Source: CAZRIT01 sp964600225 | GTDB lineage: Bacteria; Bacillota; Clostridia; Christensenellales; CAG-138 | Assembly (NCBI GenBank): GCA_964600225.1 | Contig: CAZRIT010000013.1 | Span: forward strand, 1 to 36,147 | Length of the DNA: 36,147 nucleotides | Direction: 5' to 3' | Part shown: piece by piece, positions 1 through 8,177 of the stretch | Position numbering within the stretch: the stretch's first letter is position 1 | Layout: each line of letters opens with the position of its first letter | The notes under the pieces: model-generated | The model's input: the letters and a program-made list of their open reading frames with translations, nothing else | What the model was told of the DNA's origin: nothing | Databases searched by the model: none | Translations under genes and position numbers: made by a program

Positions 1-615
1 GACGTCATACGCGATACCGATATCCTGGTGATCACCGACGAAATCTATGCGGAACTGACCTTCAACGGCAAGCGCCACGTTTCGTTTGCGTCGCTTCCCG
101 GCATGACGGAGCGTACCATCGTGCTCAACGGCTTTTCCAAGGCGTTTTCCATGACGGGCTGGCGGCTTGGCTATGCTGCCGGGCAGAAGGATCTCATTGC
201 CGCCATGCGCAAGGTGCATCAGCTTACCATGCTGTGCGCGCCGACGCCTGCGCAGTGGGCGGGGATTGCCGCGCTGGAGTATGGCTTTAAGGATGATTTT
301 TACGATACGCGCGCCATGATTGAGCAGTATGCCATCCGCCGCCGCTATATCATCGATCGCCTCAATGCCATGGGCTTGACCTGCCACGAGCCAGAGGGCG
401 CGTTCTATGTGTTCCCGTCGATACAGGCCACGGGGCTGACGAGCGAGGAATTCTGCGATCGGCTGCTGGCAAGCCAAAAGGTTGTTTGCGTGCCCGGCAG
501 CGCGTTCGGCGCGGCGGGCGAGGGCTATATGCGCTGCTGCTATGCCACAAGCATGGAGGATATTCAACAGGCCATGGAGCGAATCCGAGCGTTCCTCCAA
601 ACCCTTAAAAAATAA
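1..615 (+). CDS. Class I/II PLP-dependent aminotransferase (5' partial)
   Basis: This is the C-terminal part of a fold-type I aminotransferase; the reading frame is open from the first base, so the N-terminus lies outside the window. The motif DEIYAELTF near the start is the usual Asp-x-x-Tyr that contacts the PLP ring. GFSKAFSMTGWRLGY carries the Schiff-base lysine (codon 139-141). The arginine of GYMRCCYAT near the C-terminus fits the substrate alpha-carboxylate ligand. The overall pattern resembles the aspartate/N-acetyl-diaminopimelate aminotransferase group (PatA/YugH-like), but the substrate cannot be fixed from this fragment. A GTG codon at 28 is internal and is not a real start. A hairpin follows the stop codon. 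Confidence 0.9.
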   Translation, partial: DVIRDTDILVITDEIYAELTFNGKRHVSFASLPGMTERTIVLNGFSKAFSMTGWRLGYAAGQKDLIAAMRKVHQLTMLCAPTPAQWAGIAALEYGFKDDFYDTRAMIEQYAIRRRYIIDRLNAMGLTCHEPEGAFYVFPSIQATGLTSEEFCDRLLASQKVVCVPGSAFGAAGEGYMRCCYATSMEDIQQAMERIRAFLQTLKK

Positions 616-619
616 CACC

Positions 620-655
620 ATGCCCCGTCAGGCAGCTTGCGTTGCGGCGGGGCAT
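620..655 (+). terminator. Hairpin after the aminotransferase gene
   Basis: ATGCCCCG at 620-627 pairs perfectly with CGGGGCAT at 648-655 around a 20-base loop, a few bases after the stop codon. Only a short ATTTG follows instead of a clear T-run, so intrinsic termination is plausible but not assured. Confidence 0.5.
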
Positions 656-736
656 ATTTGACGGCTTCCAAAGCGCGAGCCGAAACACAGCACATCCTAT
701 TGTGCAAACCATCATAGAATTTTGGCGAAGGAAACA

Positions 737-3085
737 ATGAATCGAAAAGCGCTGCGTACCCTGGAGTACGATAAGATCATAGCGGAGCTGAAAACGCACC
801 TGGCCAGCACGGTGGGCGCCGAATGCGCCGATGCGCTGTCGCCAACGTCTGCGTTGGCTGATGCAAATGTGCTGCTCACACAAACAGCCGAGGCCGAGGG
901 CATCTATACGCGCACGGGCGGCTCGCCCATCGATGCGTTCCCCGATATCCGCACGCTCCTTTCCAAGCTGCATGCGGCGCTGTTTATCACAGCGGGCGAA
1001 CTGCTGCAAATTGCCGCGGTGCTGAAGGTCGCCCGCGAGGCAAGGAACGCTTTGCAGGCGGGTGATGCAAACGGGCTGCTGTGCAACATGGCCAATCAGC
1101 TCGCCTCCCACCGTAGCGTGGAGGAGGAGATTGCGCGCTGCATCCTTGCCGAGGATGAAATAGCCGATAACGCATCGCCCGAGCTGGCCCGCATCCTCAG
1201 GCAAATCAAGATTGTGAGCGAGCGTGTGCGTGAAAAGATCAATCAATATATCAAGGGTGCAAGCACGCAAAAATACTTGCAGGAACCCCTGGTCACCGTC
1301 CGAAACGGCCGCTATGTCATCCCCGTCAAGGCGGAGCATCGCGCGCAGGTGCCGGGGCTGATTCACGATCAAAGCAGCAGCGGCGCAACGCTGTATATCG
1401 AGCCCGCCGCGGTGGTGGAGCTCGGGAACGAGCACAAGCGCCTGCTGATTGAGGAAAATGCCGAGATCGAGCGCATCCTGTCGGGCCTGACGGCCATGGT
1501 CGCTCCCTATGCGGACGAACTGCACAACAGCATCGTGCTGCTGGGCGAACTGGATTTGATCTTTGCGCGCGCGATCATGGCGCGTGATCATCGCTCTGTG
1601 CAGCCCAAGCTCAATGCAATCGGCCACATCCGCATCCTGCGCGGGCGGCACCCGTTGCTGCATCGGGAAGCGGTGGTGCCCATCGACGTATGGCTTGGGG
1701 ATACGTTTACCACGCTGATTATCACGGGCCCCAATACGGGCGGTAAAACCGTTACGTTAAAAACCATCGGCTTGTTTTCATTGATGGCCATGTCGGGCAT
1801 GTTTGTGCCCGCAGATGAGGGCACGGAGCTTTCCGTGTTCGACCAGGTGTTTGCCGATATCGGCGACGAGCAGTCCATCGAGCAGTCGCTGTCCACGTTT
1901 TCGTCACACATGACCAACACCGTGTCCATCCTGCAAAACGCAAACGCGCACTCGCTGGTGCTGCTGGATGAGCTGGGCGCGGGCACCGACCCCGTCGAGG
2001 GCGCGGCGCTTGCGCAAGCCATACTGGAAACGCTTTATGAGCGAAACGCGCTGACGGTCGCCACCACGCATTACAGCGAAATCAAGGCGTTCGCGCTGCT
2101 GCACAGCGGCATGCAAAACGCCTCCATGGAGTTCGATGTGGATCGGCTCTGCCCGACGTATCGGCTGTTTATCGGCATCCCCGGCAAGTCCAACGCGTTT
2201 GAAATCTCGCGACGTCTCGGTCTGGAAGCAGATGTGATCGACCGCGCGGAGACGTTTCTGGAAAAGAAGGACATTGCCTTTGAAAACGTGCTCTCCGAGG
2301 CAGAGGAAGCCAGGAAGGCCGCCGAAAAGCTGCGCGACGAGGCGTATCGCGCCAATATCGAAGCGCAAAGTATCCGCACGGAGCTGGAACGCGCCAAGCG
2401 CAAGCTGGAGGACGAAAAGGCGCAGCTTCGCAGCAAGGCGCGCGAGGAAGCGCGGCTTGCGGTAACGCAGACGCGTCATGAGATGGAGCAGCTGATTGCC
2501 GAACTGCGCGCCACGCGCAATATCGACGGCAAGGTGCTGGAACGCGCCGTGCAGACTGCGCGCGACCGCATGCGCAAATCCGAGGAAACGCTTTATGAAC
2601 AGGCCATGCACCGCGACGCTGCGGGCGACGCGCCCAAGTCCGTTCAGGTCGGCGAGCGGGTCATGCTATTGAAGCTTGGGAAGGAGGCCACCGTCATCAA
2701 GGCCGAAAACGGCAGGGGAGAGGTGGTTGTACAGGCGGGCGTCATCAAAATGAACGTGCCGCTTTCGGATATCCGCGCCATTGCCAAAAAGAAGGAAAAG
2801 GCCGCCACATCCTCCCGCGTGCAGCTTTCCGCCGAGCGCGGCGAGGTCATGCAGATTGACCTGCGCGGCAAGATGGTGGATGAAGCATGCATGGAGATCG
2901 ACCGTTTCATCGATGATACGACGTTTACGGGCGTCAGCGAGTTCAACATCATCCACGGCAAGGGCACGGGCGCGCTCAGAAGCGGCATACAAACCTTCCT
3001 CAGGACGCACCCCAAGGTGAAAACCTTCCGTATGGGCGCGTACGGAGAGGGCGATGCGGGCGTCACGGTCGTTACGCTGAAGTAG
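737..3085 (+). CDS. mutS2: MutS2 family ATPase/Smr endonuclease
   Basis: MutS2 is a dimeric ABC-type ATPase with a C-terminal Smr domain. It has been linked to suppression of homologous recombination and, in Bacillus, to rescue of collided ribosomes. The product is 782 residues, about the size of B. subtilis MutS2. The Walker A motif GPNTGGKT is at residues 331-338, followed by Walker B LVLLDELGAGTDP. A long charged coiled coil (about residues 510-630) comes next, then a KOW-like segment and a C-terminal Smr domain with IDLRGKMVDEA and IIHGKGTGALR. The ATG at 737 is preferred because GAAGGA lies just upstream; an upstream in-frame TTG at 722 lacks such a site. A weak stem, CGTTAC 3070-3075 with GTAACG 3090-3095 followed by CTTTT, spans the end of the gene. 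The mismatch-recognition domains of MutS1 are absent, as expected for MutS2. Confidence 0.95.
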   Translation: MNRKALRTLEYDKIIAELKTHLASTVGAECADALSPTSALADANVLLTQTAEAEGIYTRTGGSPIDAFPDIRTLLSKLHAALFITAGELLQIAAVLKVAREARNALQAGDANGLLCNMANQLASHRSVEEEIARCILAEDEIADNASPELARILRQIKIVSERVREKINQYIKGASTQKYLQEPLVTVRNGRYVIPVKAEHRAQVPGLIHDQSSSGATLYIEPAAVVELGNEHKRLLIEENAEIERILSGLTAMVAPYADELHNSIVLLGELDLIFARAIMARDHRSVQPKLNAIGHIRILRGRHPLLHREAVVPIDVWLGDTFTTLIITGPNTGGKTVTLKTIGLFSLMAMSGMFVPADEGTELSVFDQVFADIGDEQSIEQSLSTFSSHMTNTVSILQNANAHSLVLLDELGAGTDPVEGAALAQAILETLYERNALTVATTHYSEIKAFALLHSGMQNASMEFDVDRLCPTYRLFIGIPGKSNAFEISRRLGLEADVIDRAETFLEKKDIAFENVLSEAEEARKAAEKLRDEAYRANIEAQSIRTELERAKRKLEDEKAQLRSKAREEARLAVTQTRHEMEQLIAELRATRNIDGKVLERAVQTARDRMRKSEETLYEQAMHRDAAGDAPKSVQVGERVMLLKLGKEATVIKAENGRGEVVVQAGVIKMNVPLSDIRAIAKKKEKAATSSRVQLSAERGEVMQIDLRGKMVDEACMEIDRFIDDTTFTGVSEFNIIHGKGTGALRSGIQTFLRTHPKVKTFRMGAYGEGDAGVTVVTLK

Positions 3086-3135
3086 TTTTGTAACGCTTTT
3101 ATCACCTGCCTGTAACACAAATGACGGGCGCTGTG

Positions 3136-3164
3136 TGGACAAATTATGAACAAGATGCTATACT
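3136..3164 (+). promoter_or_regulatory. Sigma-A-type promoter of the two-component/HtrA operon
   Basis: TGGACA at 3136-3141 and TATACT at 3159-3164 are separated by exactly 17 bases, and the -10 is extended by TG at 3156-3157. Transcription would start near 3171, about 47 bases before the response regulator ATG. No autoregulatory direct repeat was evident on inspection. Confidence 0.75.
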
Positions 3165-3217
3165 AATCCGTATGTAAAGCGTTCATTGTTTTTAGACCGT
3201 GAAGCGGAGGGGTTTAT

Positions 3218-3895
3218 ATGGACAACAACACCATATTGGTCATCGATGATGACCGCAATATCCTCGCCATTATCGAGCTGTATCTGAAGAAGGCAGGGTT
3301 CTCGGTTGCGACCTGCGCCGACGGCATGTCCGCCATGGCCGCATTCCATGAGACGCGCCCGATTCTGGTTGTGCTGGATATTATGCTTCCCGGCCGCGAT
3401 GGCTGGGCGATTCTGCACGATATCCGCATGGAATCCGTTACGCCCGTCATCATGCTCACCGCCAAGGGCGATACGGGCGACCGCGTGCAGGGCCTGGAGC
3501 TCGGCGCGGACGATTACATTGCCAAGCCCTTCGACGCCAAGGAGCTGATTGCGCGTATCAAGGCGGTTTTGCGCCGCAGCGCGCCCATCGAGCCCGAGCG
3601 CACCATTATGCTGCCGGGGCTTTCCGTATCGCTGGAGAACTATGCCGTCACGCTGGATGGTCGGCAGCTGGATATGCCGCCCAAGGAAATCGAACTGCTG
3701 TATTTTCTTTCCTCGCACGCGGGCAAGGTGTTTACACGCGAACAACTGTTGGAACAGGTCTGGGGATTCGACTTCTTCGGCGATTCCCGTACGGTCGACG
3801 TGCATGTCAAACGCATTCGTGAAAAGCTGGGCGATAATCATGAATGGCAGCTCAAGACCGTCTGGGGAGTCGGTTATAAATTTGAGCAGCAATAA
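3218..3895 (+). CDS. OmpR/PhoB-family response regulator
   Basis: This is a DNA-binding response regulator of 225 residues. The receiver domain spans residues 1-120, with the acidic pair D10-D11, phosphoacceptor D54 in VVLDIMLPGRDGW, switch T81 and K103 in the AKPF loop. The C-terminal winged-helix domain (about residues 128-225) shows the typical LTP-like segment PPKEIELLYFLSSHAG and the recognition helix SRTVDVHVKRIREKLG. GGAGG sits just upstream of the ATG. It is followed after five bases by a histidine kinase and then by an HtrA-type protease, so the pair probably senses envelope state; the signal itself is unknown. YycF/WalR-like and CssR-like assignments are both possible from sequence alone. 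Confidence 0.93.
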   Translation: MDNNTILVIDDDRNILAIIELYLKKAGFSVATCADGMSAMAAFHETRPILVVLDIMLPGRDGWAILHDIRMESVTPVIMLTAKGDTGDRVQGLELGADDYIAKPFDAKELIARIKAVLRRSAPIEPERTIMLPGLSVSLENYAVTLDGRQLDMPPKEIELLYFLSSHAGKVFTREQLLEQVWGFDFFGDSRTVDVHVKRIREKLGDNHEWQLKTVWGVGYKFEQQ

Positions 3896-3900
3896 CATTC

Positions 3901-5370
3901 ATGCGAAAGGATCAGCCGCAAACCTTATTTACGCGAATGCTCGCAACCTATTTGACCGTTACGTTGGGCATGCTGCTGCTGTCGGGCGTAACGGTTGCCA
4001 CGTTGTTGCGCGGGTACTACCTGCGCGATAAACGGGAGCAGATGACGCAGGAACTGGCCATCATATCGCAGCTTTGTCAAAATGAGGCGAGGAGCCTTTC
4101 CTTTTCGGATGGGACGGAGCATGAGCTGAACCTGATTGCGCGGCACTACGGCGCGTGTATCCGCATCATCTCCGCGGACGGCGGTGAGAAAAGCTACTAT
4201 ACCGATTCCAAATGGGGCGAAACGGCAGCTACGCGGTATACGTTTGACCAAATCAACTCCATGCTGTATGCGTCGAACCGCTATGATGCGGCCAAGCCGA
4301 ACTTCTCCACGCAAAACGGCACTATGCGCGTGCTGACGGCGACGCAGCCGATCCTGGCCGACGGCGTGCCGATAGGGCTTGCCGTCATCTCTTTGGACAA
4401 CACCGCCATGCAAACGTCCATGGGCATGATGTATCTGGAAGTGATCCTTGTGTGCCTCATCGCCATACTGATTGCCGTCATTGCCGTGTACTACACAACC
4501 TCCATGATGACCAGGCCGTTTATGGAGATCAACGATATCGTGCAGCAGTACAGCAAGGGCGATTACAATATCCGCATCCCCGTCAGCAGCACCTCGGAGG
4601 CGTCGCAGCTTGCCGTCAGCTTCAACTCCATGGCGGATCAGTTGAAGGATCTGGAGGCAACCAGGCGCAGCTTTGTGGCCAATGTCAGCCATGAGCTGCG
4701 TTCACCGTTAACCTCCATGCGCGGCTTTCTGGAGGCCATGCAGGATGGCACCATCGGGGAAGAGGATTACGAGAAGTACATCGGCATTGTGCTGTCTGAA
4801 ACCAGGCGCATGTCAGGCATGGTCAACGACCTGCTGGATCTGGCGCGGATAGAATCGGGCCGCACGGCGCTGAAGCTGGAACTGTTCGATATCAACGAGC
4901 TCATCCGCCGCACGCTGATTACGTTTGAAGCGCGCATCTATGAAAAGGCCATGGAGGTCGATGTAAAGTTTGCGCAGGAGCAATACTATGTGGAGGCGGA
5001 CAGCGCGCAGATTTCGCAGGTATTGCGAAACATCATTGACAACGCCATCAAGTATTCGCCCGACGGCGCGCGGCTGAGAATTGCCACCTACGCCATGCGG
5101 CGGGAGATCTACGTTAGCATACAGGATTCCGGGCCGGGCGTGCCCGAGGAGGACATTCCGCATGTGTTCGATCGATTCTACAAGGTTGAGAAGGCGCATA
5201 CGCCCACCAAGCAAAGCGGCACGGGCCTGGGGCTGTCGATTGTCAAACGCATCATCGATCAGCACGGCCAGACGATCACATTGAACAGCGGAAAAGGAAA
5301 GGGCTGCACGTTTACGTTCACGTTGAAGCGTGCGCCTGCACAGAAACGAGCACAGGACGGAGGAAAATAA
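3901..5370 (+). CDS. Membrane sensor histidine kinase (HAMP-HisKA-HATPase)
   Basis: This sensor kinase has 489 residues and is the likely partner of the preceding regulator. Transmembrane helix 1 spans about residues 12-38, an extracytoplasmic sensor region follows to about 177, and helix 2 is about 178-198. A HAMP linker covers about 199-251. The phosphoacceptor is H264 in NVSHELRSPL. The ATPase domain has the N box IIDNAIKYSP, the G1 box DSGPGVPEED, the F box FDRFYK and the G2 box GTGLGLSIVKR. No convincing Shine-Dalgarno sequence precedes the ATG, which lies five bases after the regulator's stop, so translational coupling is likely. The extracellular domain has no motif I can name, hence no ligand is proposed. 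Confidence 0.93.
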   Translation: MRKDQPQTLFTRMLATYLTVTLGMLLLSGVTVATLLRGYYLRDKREQMTQELAIISQLCQNEARSLSFSDGTEHELNLIARHYGACIRIISADGGEKSYYTDSKWGETAATRYTFDQINSMLYASNRYDAAKPNFSTQNGTMRVLTATQPILADGVPIGLAVISLDNTAMQTSMGMMYLEVILVCLIAILIAVIAVYYTTSMMTRPFMEINDIVQQYSKGDYNIRIPVSSTSEASQLAVSFNSMADQLKDLEATRRSFVANVSHELRSPLTSMRGFLEAMQDGTIGEEDYEKYIGIVLSETRRMSGMVNDLLDLARIESGRTALKLELFDINELIRRTLITFEARIYEKAMEVDVKFAQEQYYVEADSAQISQVLRNIIDNAIKYSPDGARLRIATYAMRREIYVSIQDSGPGVPEEDIPHVFDRFYKVEKAHTPTKQSGTGLGLSIVKRIIDQHGQTITLNSGKGKGCTFTFTLKRAPAQKRAQDGGK

Positions 5371-5371
5371 G

Positions 5372-6751
5372 ATGTCAAATCCATCATTCTATGATTATGA
5401 TGACAAGAAGAACAAGGGCGGTGGTGGCGGCGCGTTTGCCACGATCGTGATTATCATTGTTGTGCTGCTATTGGGCGCGCTGGTGGTGGGGCTGTTTTGG
5501 CCGCAGCTGGTTGGCCGCGAATCTACCATTGTTGAGTACGAGCTGACGCCGACGCCCATGCAGCCGGCGGATGCGACAATGCCGCCGATGGAGACGCCGC
5601 GCGCAACGATGCCGCCCTCATCGGATGAGCCGCTGCCCGATGCGCCTGCGTTCGAGCTGCCGTTTGCCACGCCAACGCCCTATGCGTCCCCGACGCCCTC
5701 ACCCGTGGTGGATGAGGCCGATCGGCAGATGCCCACGCTGGATGGCGCAATCCCGCAGCTTCCGCTGACGCCCGATAATCCGATTCCGCAGATATTCGAT
5801 GCCGTGGCGCCGGGCGTTGTGGGCGTGCTCAACTATGCAACGCAGCGTACCGTCTCGGGTCGGCGCGCGCTGGGTATCTACGGCAGCGGCAGCGGATTCA
5901 TTGTGTCCACGAGCGGCTATGTGCTTACCAATGCGCATGTAGTGGAGCGTGCGGAGAAGGTCACGGTGCTGCTGAGCACGGGCGACGAGGTGGACGCCAT
6001 CGTCATCGGCACGGATGCGGAAACCGATGTTGCCGTGCTCAAGATTACGCACAATAACCTGACGCCCTTGAAGCTGGGCGATTCGGACACGGTGCGCGTG
6101 GGCGAATATGTGCTGGCCATCGGCAATCCGCTGGATACGTCCCAACTGGCCAACACCCTGACGTTTGGCATCATCAGCGCAAAAGCGCGCGAGATCACCA
6201 TCGATTCCTACACCAATCACTATCTGCAAACCGATGCGGCCATCAATTTTGGCAACAGCGGCGGGCCGCTGCTAAACCTGCAGGGCGAGGTCATCGGCAT
6301 CAACAGCGCTAAGACCATTACGGCAGGCTACGACGCCTACGGCAACGCCGTCAATGCCGAGGGCATCGGCTTTGCTCTCCCCATCAACGATGTGCGGGAA
6401 ATCATGTCGGTCTTGATCACCAAGGGTCAGGTGGATCGCCCGGGCATCGGCATTACGGTTGGCACCGTAACCGAAGTGATGGCCGAGGCGCAGGGTATCC
6501 CCGTCGGCGCGTACGTTGACAGCGTCGTTGCCGATGGCCCCGCTGCCAAGGCAGGCTTGCAGACGGGCGATATCATTATGGAAGCCAATGGCACGAAAAT
6601 CACAACTAAGAAGGACCTGACATCCATTGTGCAGATGCTGGCCATCGGGGATACGATGGAGGTGCGCGTCTATCGGGACGGTACGGAGCTGACCTGTACC
6701 ATCGTGCTGGAGAACAAGACGGCGATGGATTTTAACAACAAGGCAAGCTAA
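5372..6751 (+). CDS. htrA: Membrane-anchored HtrA/DegP-type serine protease with PDZ domain
   Basis: This is a trypsin-fold protease that degrades or refolds damaged envelope proteins, 459 residues long. A short cytoplasmic tail rich in Asp, Lys and Gly is followed by one membrane helix (about 21-43). A Pro/Thr/Met-rich linker (about 55-140) could span part of the cell wall. The catalytic triad is visible: H189 in VLTNAHVV, D219 in ETDVAVLK and S296 in NFGNSGGPL. One PDZ domain follows (about 355-445). The ATG at 5372 is chosen over an upstream in-frame start because it directly follows the kinase stop (overlap avoided by one base) and has GGAGG upstream. It is the third gene of the regulator-kinase operon, an arrangement like the CssRS/HtrA envelope-stress circuits. 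A strong terminator follows. Confidence 0.93.
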   Translation: MSNPSFYDYDDKKNKGGGGGAFATIVIIIVVLLLGALVVGLFWPQLVGRESTIVEYELTPTPMQPADATMPPMETPRATMPPSSDEPLPDAPAFELPFATPTPYASPTPSPVVDEADRQMPTLDGAIPQLPLTPDNPIPQIFDAVAPGVVGVLNYATQRTVSGRRALGIYGSGSGFIVSTSGYVLTNAHVVERAEKVTVLLSTGDEVDAIVIGTDAETDVAVLKITHNNLTPLKLGDSDTVRVGEYVLAIGNPLDTSQLANTLTFGIISAKAREITIDSYTNHYLQTDAAINFGNSGGPLLNLQGEVIGINSAKTITAGYDAYGNAVNAEGIGFALPINDVREIMSVLITKGQVDRPGIGITVGTVTEVMAEAQGIPVGAYVDSVVADGPAAKAGLQTGDIIMEANGTKITTKKDLTSIVQMLAIGDTMEVRVYRDGTELTCTIVLENKTAMDFNNKAS

Positions 6752-6769
6752 AACCGATCAAGATATCAA

Positions 6770-6813
6770 AACATGCCATCCCACGATTGTGCGGGATGGC
6801 ATGTTTGCTTTTG
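6770..6813 (+). terminator. Strong intrinsic terminator between convergent genes
   Basis: A perfect 13-bp stem, AACATGCCATCCC at 6770-6782 with its complement at 6793-6805, encloses a 10-base loop and is followed by TGCTTTTG. The stem is symmetrical and lies between the convergent protease and divIC-like genes. It could stop transcripts from both sides; on the minus strand it is followed by TTTTGATATC. Confidence 0.85.
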
Positions 6814-6836
6814 TATGCGTATGTGAGCAGAAACGA

Positions 6837-7307
6837 TTATGACATGGGGATGGGTATGTAGTAGGTATCATCGTCATCATCGTCGGTAGGGATATCGTAC
6901 GGGACGGGCGTGGCTTGCGGCAGGCCCGCGGTGGCGGAGGGAGAATCCTCATAAAACTTGTAATCATCGGGGAACACATAGCCGAGTTTTTCGCGCGCGT
7001 ATTGCAAAAGATATTCATCGGTCTCCATGTATTCTAGCATGCGCTCCAGGCGTTCCTCCTCAACCTTGAGTTCGTCCAGCTGCGTTTGCAGCGCCTGCTT
7101 TTCCTCGGCAATGGTCGTCAGCTTGGTTTGTTGGGAGATGTACACGCCACCCAGCACGAACGTAAGCAGTATGAACGCCAGTATGATATACAGCGGGCGG
7201 ATGCGAATCTGATCGCTTGCCGCCGCCTGGGCATTTGCCGCGCTGCCGACCTTGGCGGCGTTGCGCTTTGCGCTATTTGATTTTTTGGTATTCGTCTTTT
7301 TCGCCAT
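6837..7307 (-). CDS. divIC: Septum formation initiator family protein (DivIC/FtsB-like)
   Basis: This small bitopic division protein (156 residues) belongs to the group that bridges FtsL and DivIB/FtsQ in the divisome. The N-terminus is Lys/Ala/Asn-rich and cytoplasmic, followed by one membrane helix (about residues 38-57). A coiled coil (about 60-100) leads to the family's conserved YAREKLGYVFPDD segment (about 103-116). The C-terminal tail ends in an acidic run DDDDDD (142-147), which is less usual. It lies downstream of yabQ and yabP, the same order as in Bacillus and many Clostridia. No Shine-Dalgarno is visible before the ATG; TATATT sits six bases upstream, so a leaderless transcript is possible in addition to readthrough from yabQ. 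Confidence 0.88.
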   Translation of the reverse strand: MAKKTNTKKSNSAKRNAAKVGSAANAQAAASDQIRIRPLYIILAFILLTFVLGGVYISQQTKLTTIAEEKQALQTQLDELKVEEERLERMLEYMETDEYLLQYAREKLGYVFPDDYKFYEDSPSATAGLPQATPVPYDIPTDDDDDDTYYIPIPMS

Positions 7308-7326
7308 GCGTACAATATAGCACAGT

Positions 7327-7647
7327 TTACCGTCGAAAGGAAAGCCGATCGAACCGTTTCACAATTCTTTTACATATCGGCAGCCCGAACGCCCACTGCT
7401 GCAACAGCATGCCGCATGCGGTGACCAGTATGCCATACACCCTGACCGCGCCGCCCGTCACCAGAAAATACGCTAGGCCCATGCCAAGCAGAAATGCGAT
7501 GCAGAATACTGCGTCCAGTACGGCCGTCGCCGCGCGCCGATCGAACGCAAGACGAAGCAGGCGCAGCACATCGTACACAATGCCGAGCGCTGCGCCAAGG
7601 TATAAAAACAGCAGCAGCGCATAGCCTTGCGTCTGGGTTGTATCCAT
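7327..7647 (-). CDS. yabQ: Spore cortex biosynthesis protein YabQ
   Basis: YabQ is a membrane protein needed for spore cortex formation. The product has 106 residues with three to four hydrophobic helices, starting with GYALLLFLYLGAALGIVYDV, a hallmark region of the family, followed by LLRLAFDRRAATAVLDAVFC. The basic C-terminus (KRIVKRFDRLSFRR) would be cytoplasmic. GAGGT near the end of yabP serves as its ribosome binding site. Its place between yabP and divIC supports the assignment and indicates that the organism, or a recent ancestor, forms endospores. Confidence 0.88.
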   Translation of the reverse strand: MDTTQTQGYALLLFLYLGAALGIVYDVLRLLRLAFDRRAATAVLDAVFCIAFLLGMGLAYFLVTGGAVRVYGILVTACGMLLQQWAFGLPICKRIVKRFDRLSFRR

Positions 7648-7653
7648 GCGGCA

Positions 7654-7947
7654 TTACCTCAACGGACGGCCAAAAAGCCCGCGGCGCTCCGTCTCGGGCG
7701 GCTCATAGTCCAGCGCCGTCAATTCTCCCTCAATACAGATCTGCCCGTCCTCCAGATTCAGGCGGTTCAGATGCAGATTGGTGCCAACCAGATTCAGCGG
7801 GCCCGCTTCCGTCAGCAGCACAACATCCTGCTCGTTGAAACTGACAACATCCATCACGCCCGTGATGCTGGTTCGCAGCCGATTATCGATGTGCACGCTG
7901 TGCGCGCGTGACCGTAGCTTGCCCATGTCGCTGTCCCTGCGCTCCAT
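7654..7947 (-). CDS. yabP: Sporulation protein YabP
   Basis: YabP/YqfC-family proteins act at the forespore surface during spore coat and cortex assembly. The product has about 97 residues, with the typical beta-rich core around LRTSITGVMDVVSFNEQDVV and an end rich in Arg and Gly. Two adjacent ATG codons (7950 and 7947) follow GGGAGGT; the second has the better spacing (about seven bases), so I use it. In-frame extension upstream to 8091 is not supported. The reverse-strand upstream region has GTCTAT and CATATATAT about 14 bases apart, which loosely resembles a sigma-E promoter, but this is weak. The gene heads yabP-yabQ-divIC and diverges from rho. Confidence 0.85.
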   Translation of the reverse strand: MERRDSDMGKLRSRAHSVHIDNRLRTSITGVMDVVSFNEQDVVLLTEAGPLNLVGTNLHLNRLNLEDGQICIEGELTALDYEPPETERRGLFGRPLR

Positions 7948-8076
7948 CATGATACCTCCCCAAAAGTCACATTGCTTTTCATATATATGCCCATTGTCCG
8001 CGCGATAGACCCTACATGTCGTGCCTATATAAACATGACGAAACGTAGGAATGTTGTGAAAATCCTGCGATACTGC

Positions 8077-8105
8077 TTGACAAAACATCACACAAACGAT
8101 ATTCT
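8077..8105 (+). promoter_or_regulatory. Promoter of rho
   Basis: A consensus TTGACA at 8077-8082 and TATTCT at 8100-8105 are separated by 17 bases. The start would be near 8112, giving a leader of about 65 bases with no evident riboswitch. The region 7951-8141 also holds the divergent upstream region of yabP. Confidence 0.8.
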
Positions 8106-8177
8106 AAACATACCCAAGAGGTCACATCCTTTTTCGATCTTTTGAAATCCATTTTTTACTCAAGAGAGGAGTATATT

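Noticed and set aside
605..1663. Minus-strand open frame of 352 codons
   Set aside because: Antisense to mutS2, with no recognisable domain and low-complexity His/Gln/Arg content.
7951..8060. Sigma-E promoter for yabP
   Set aside because: GTCTAT and CATATATAT about 14 bases apart only loosely fit the consensus; too weak to list as a feature.
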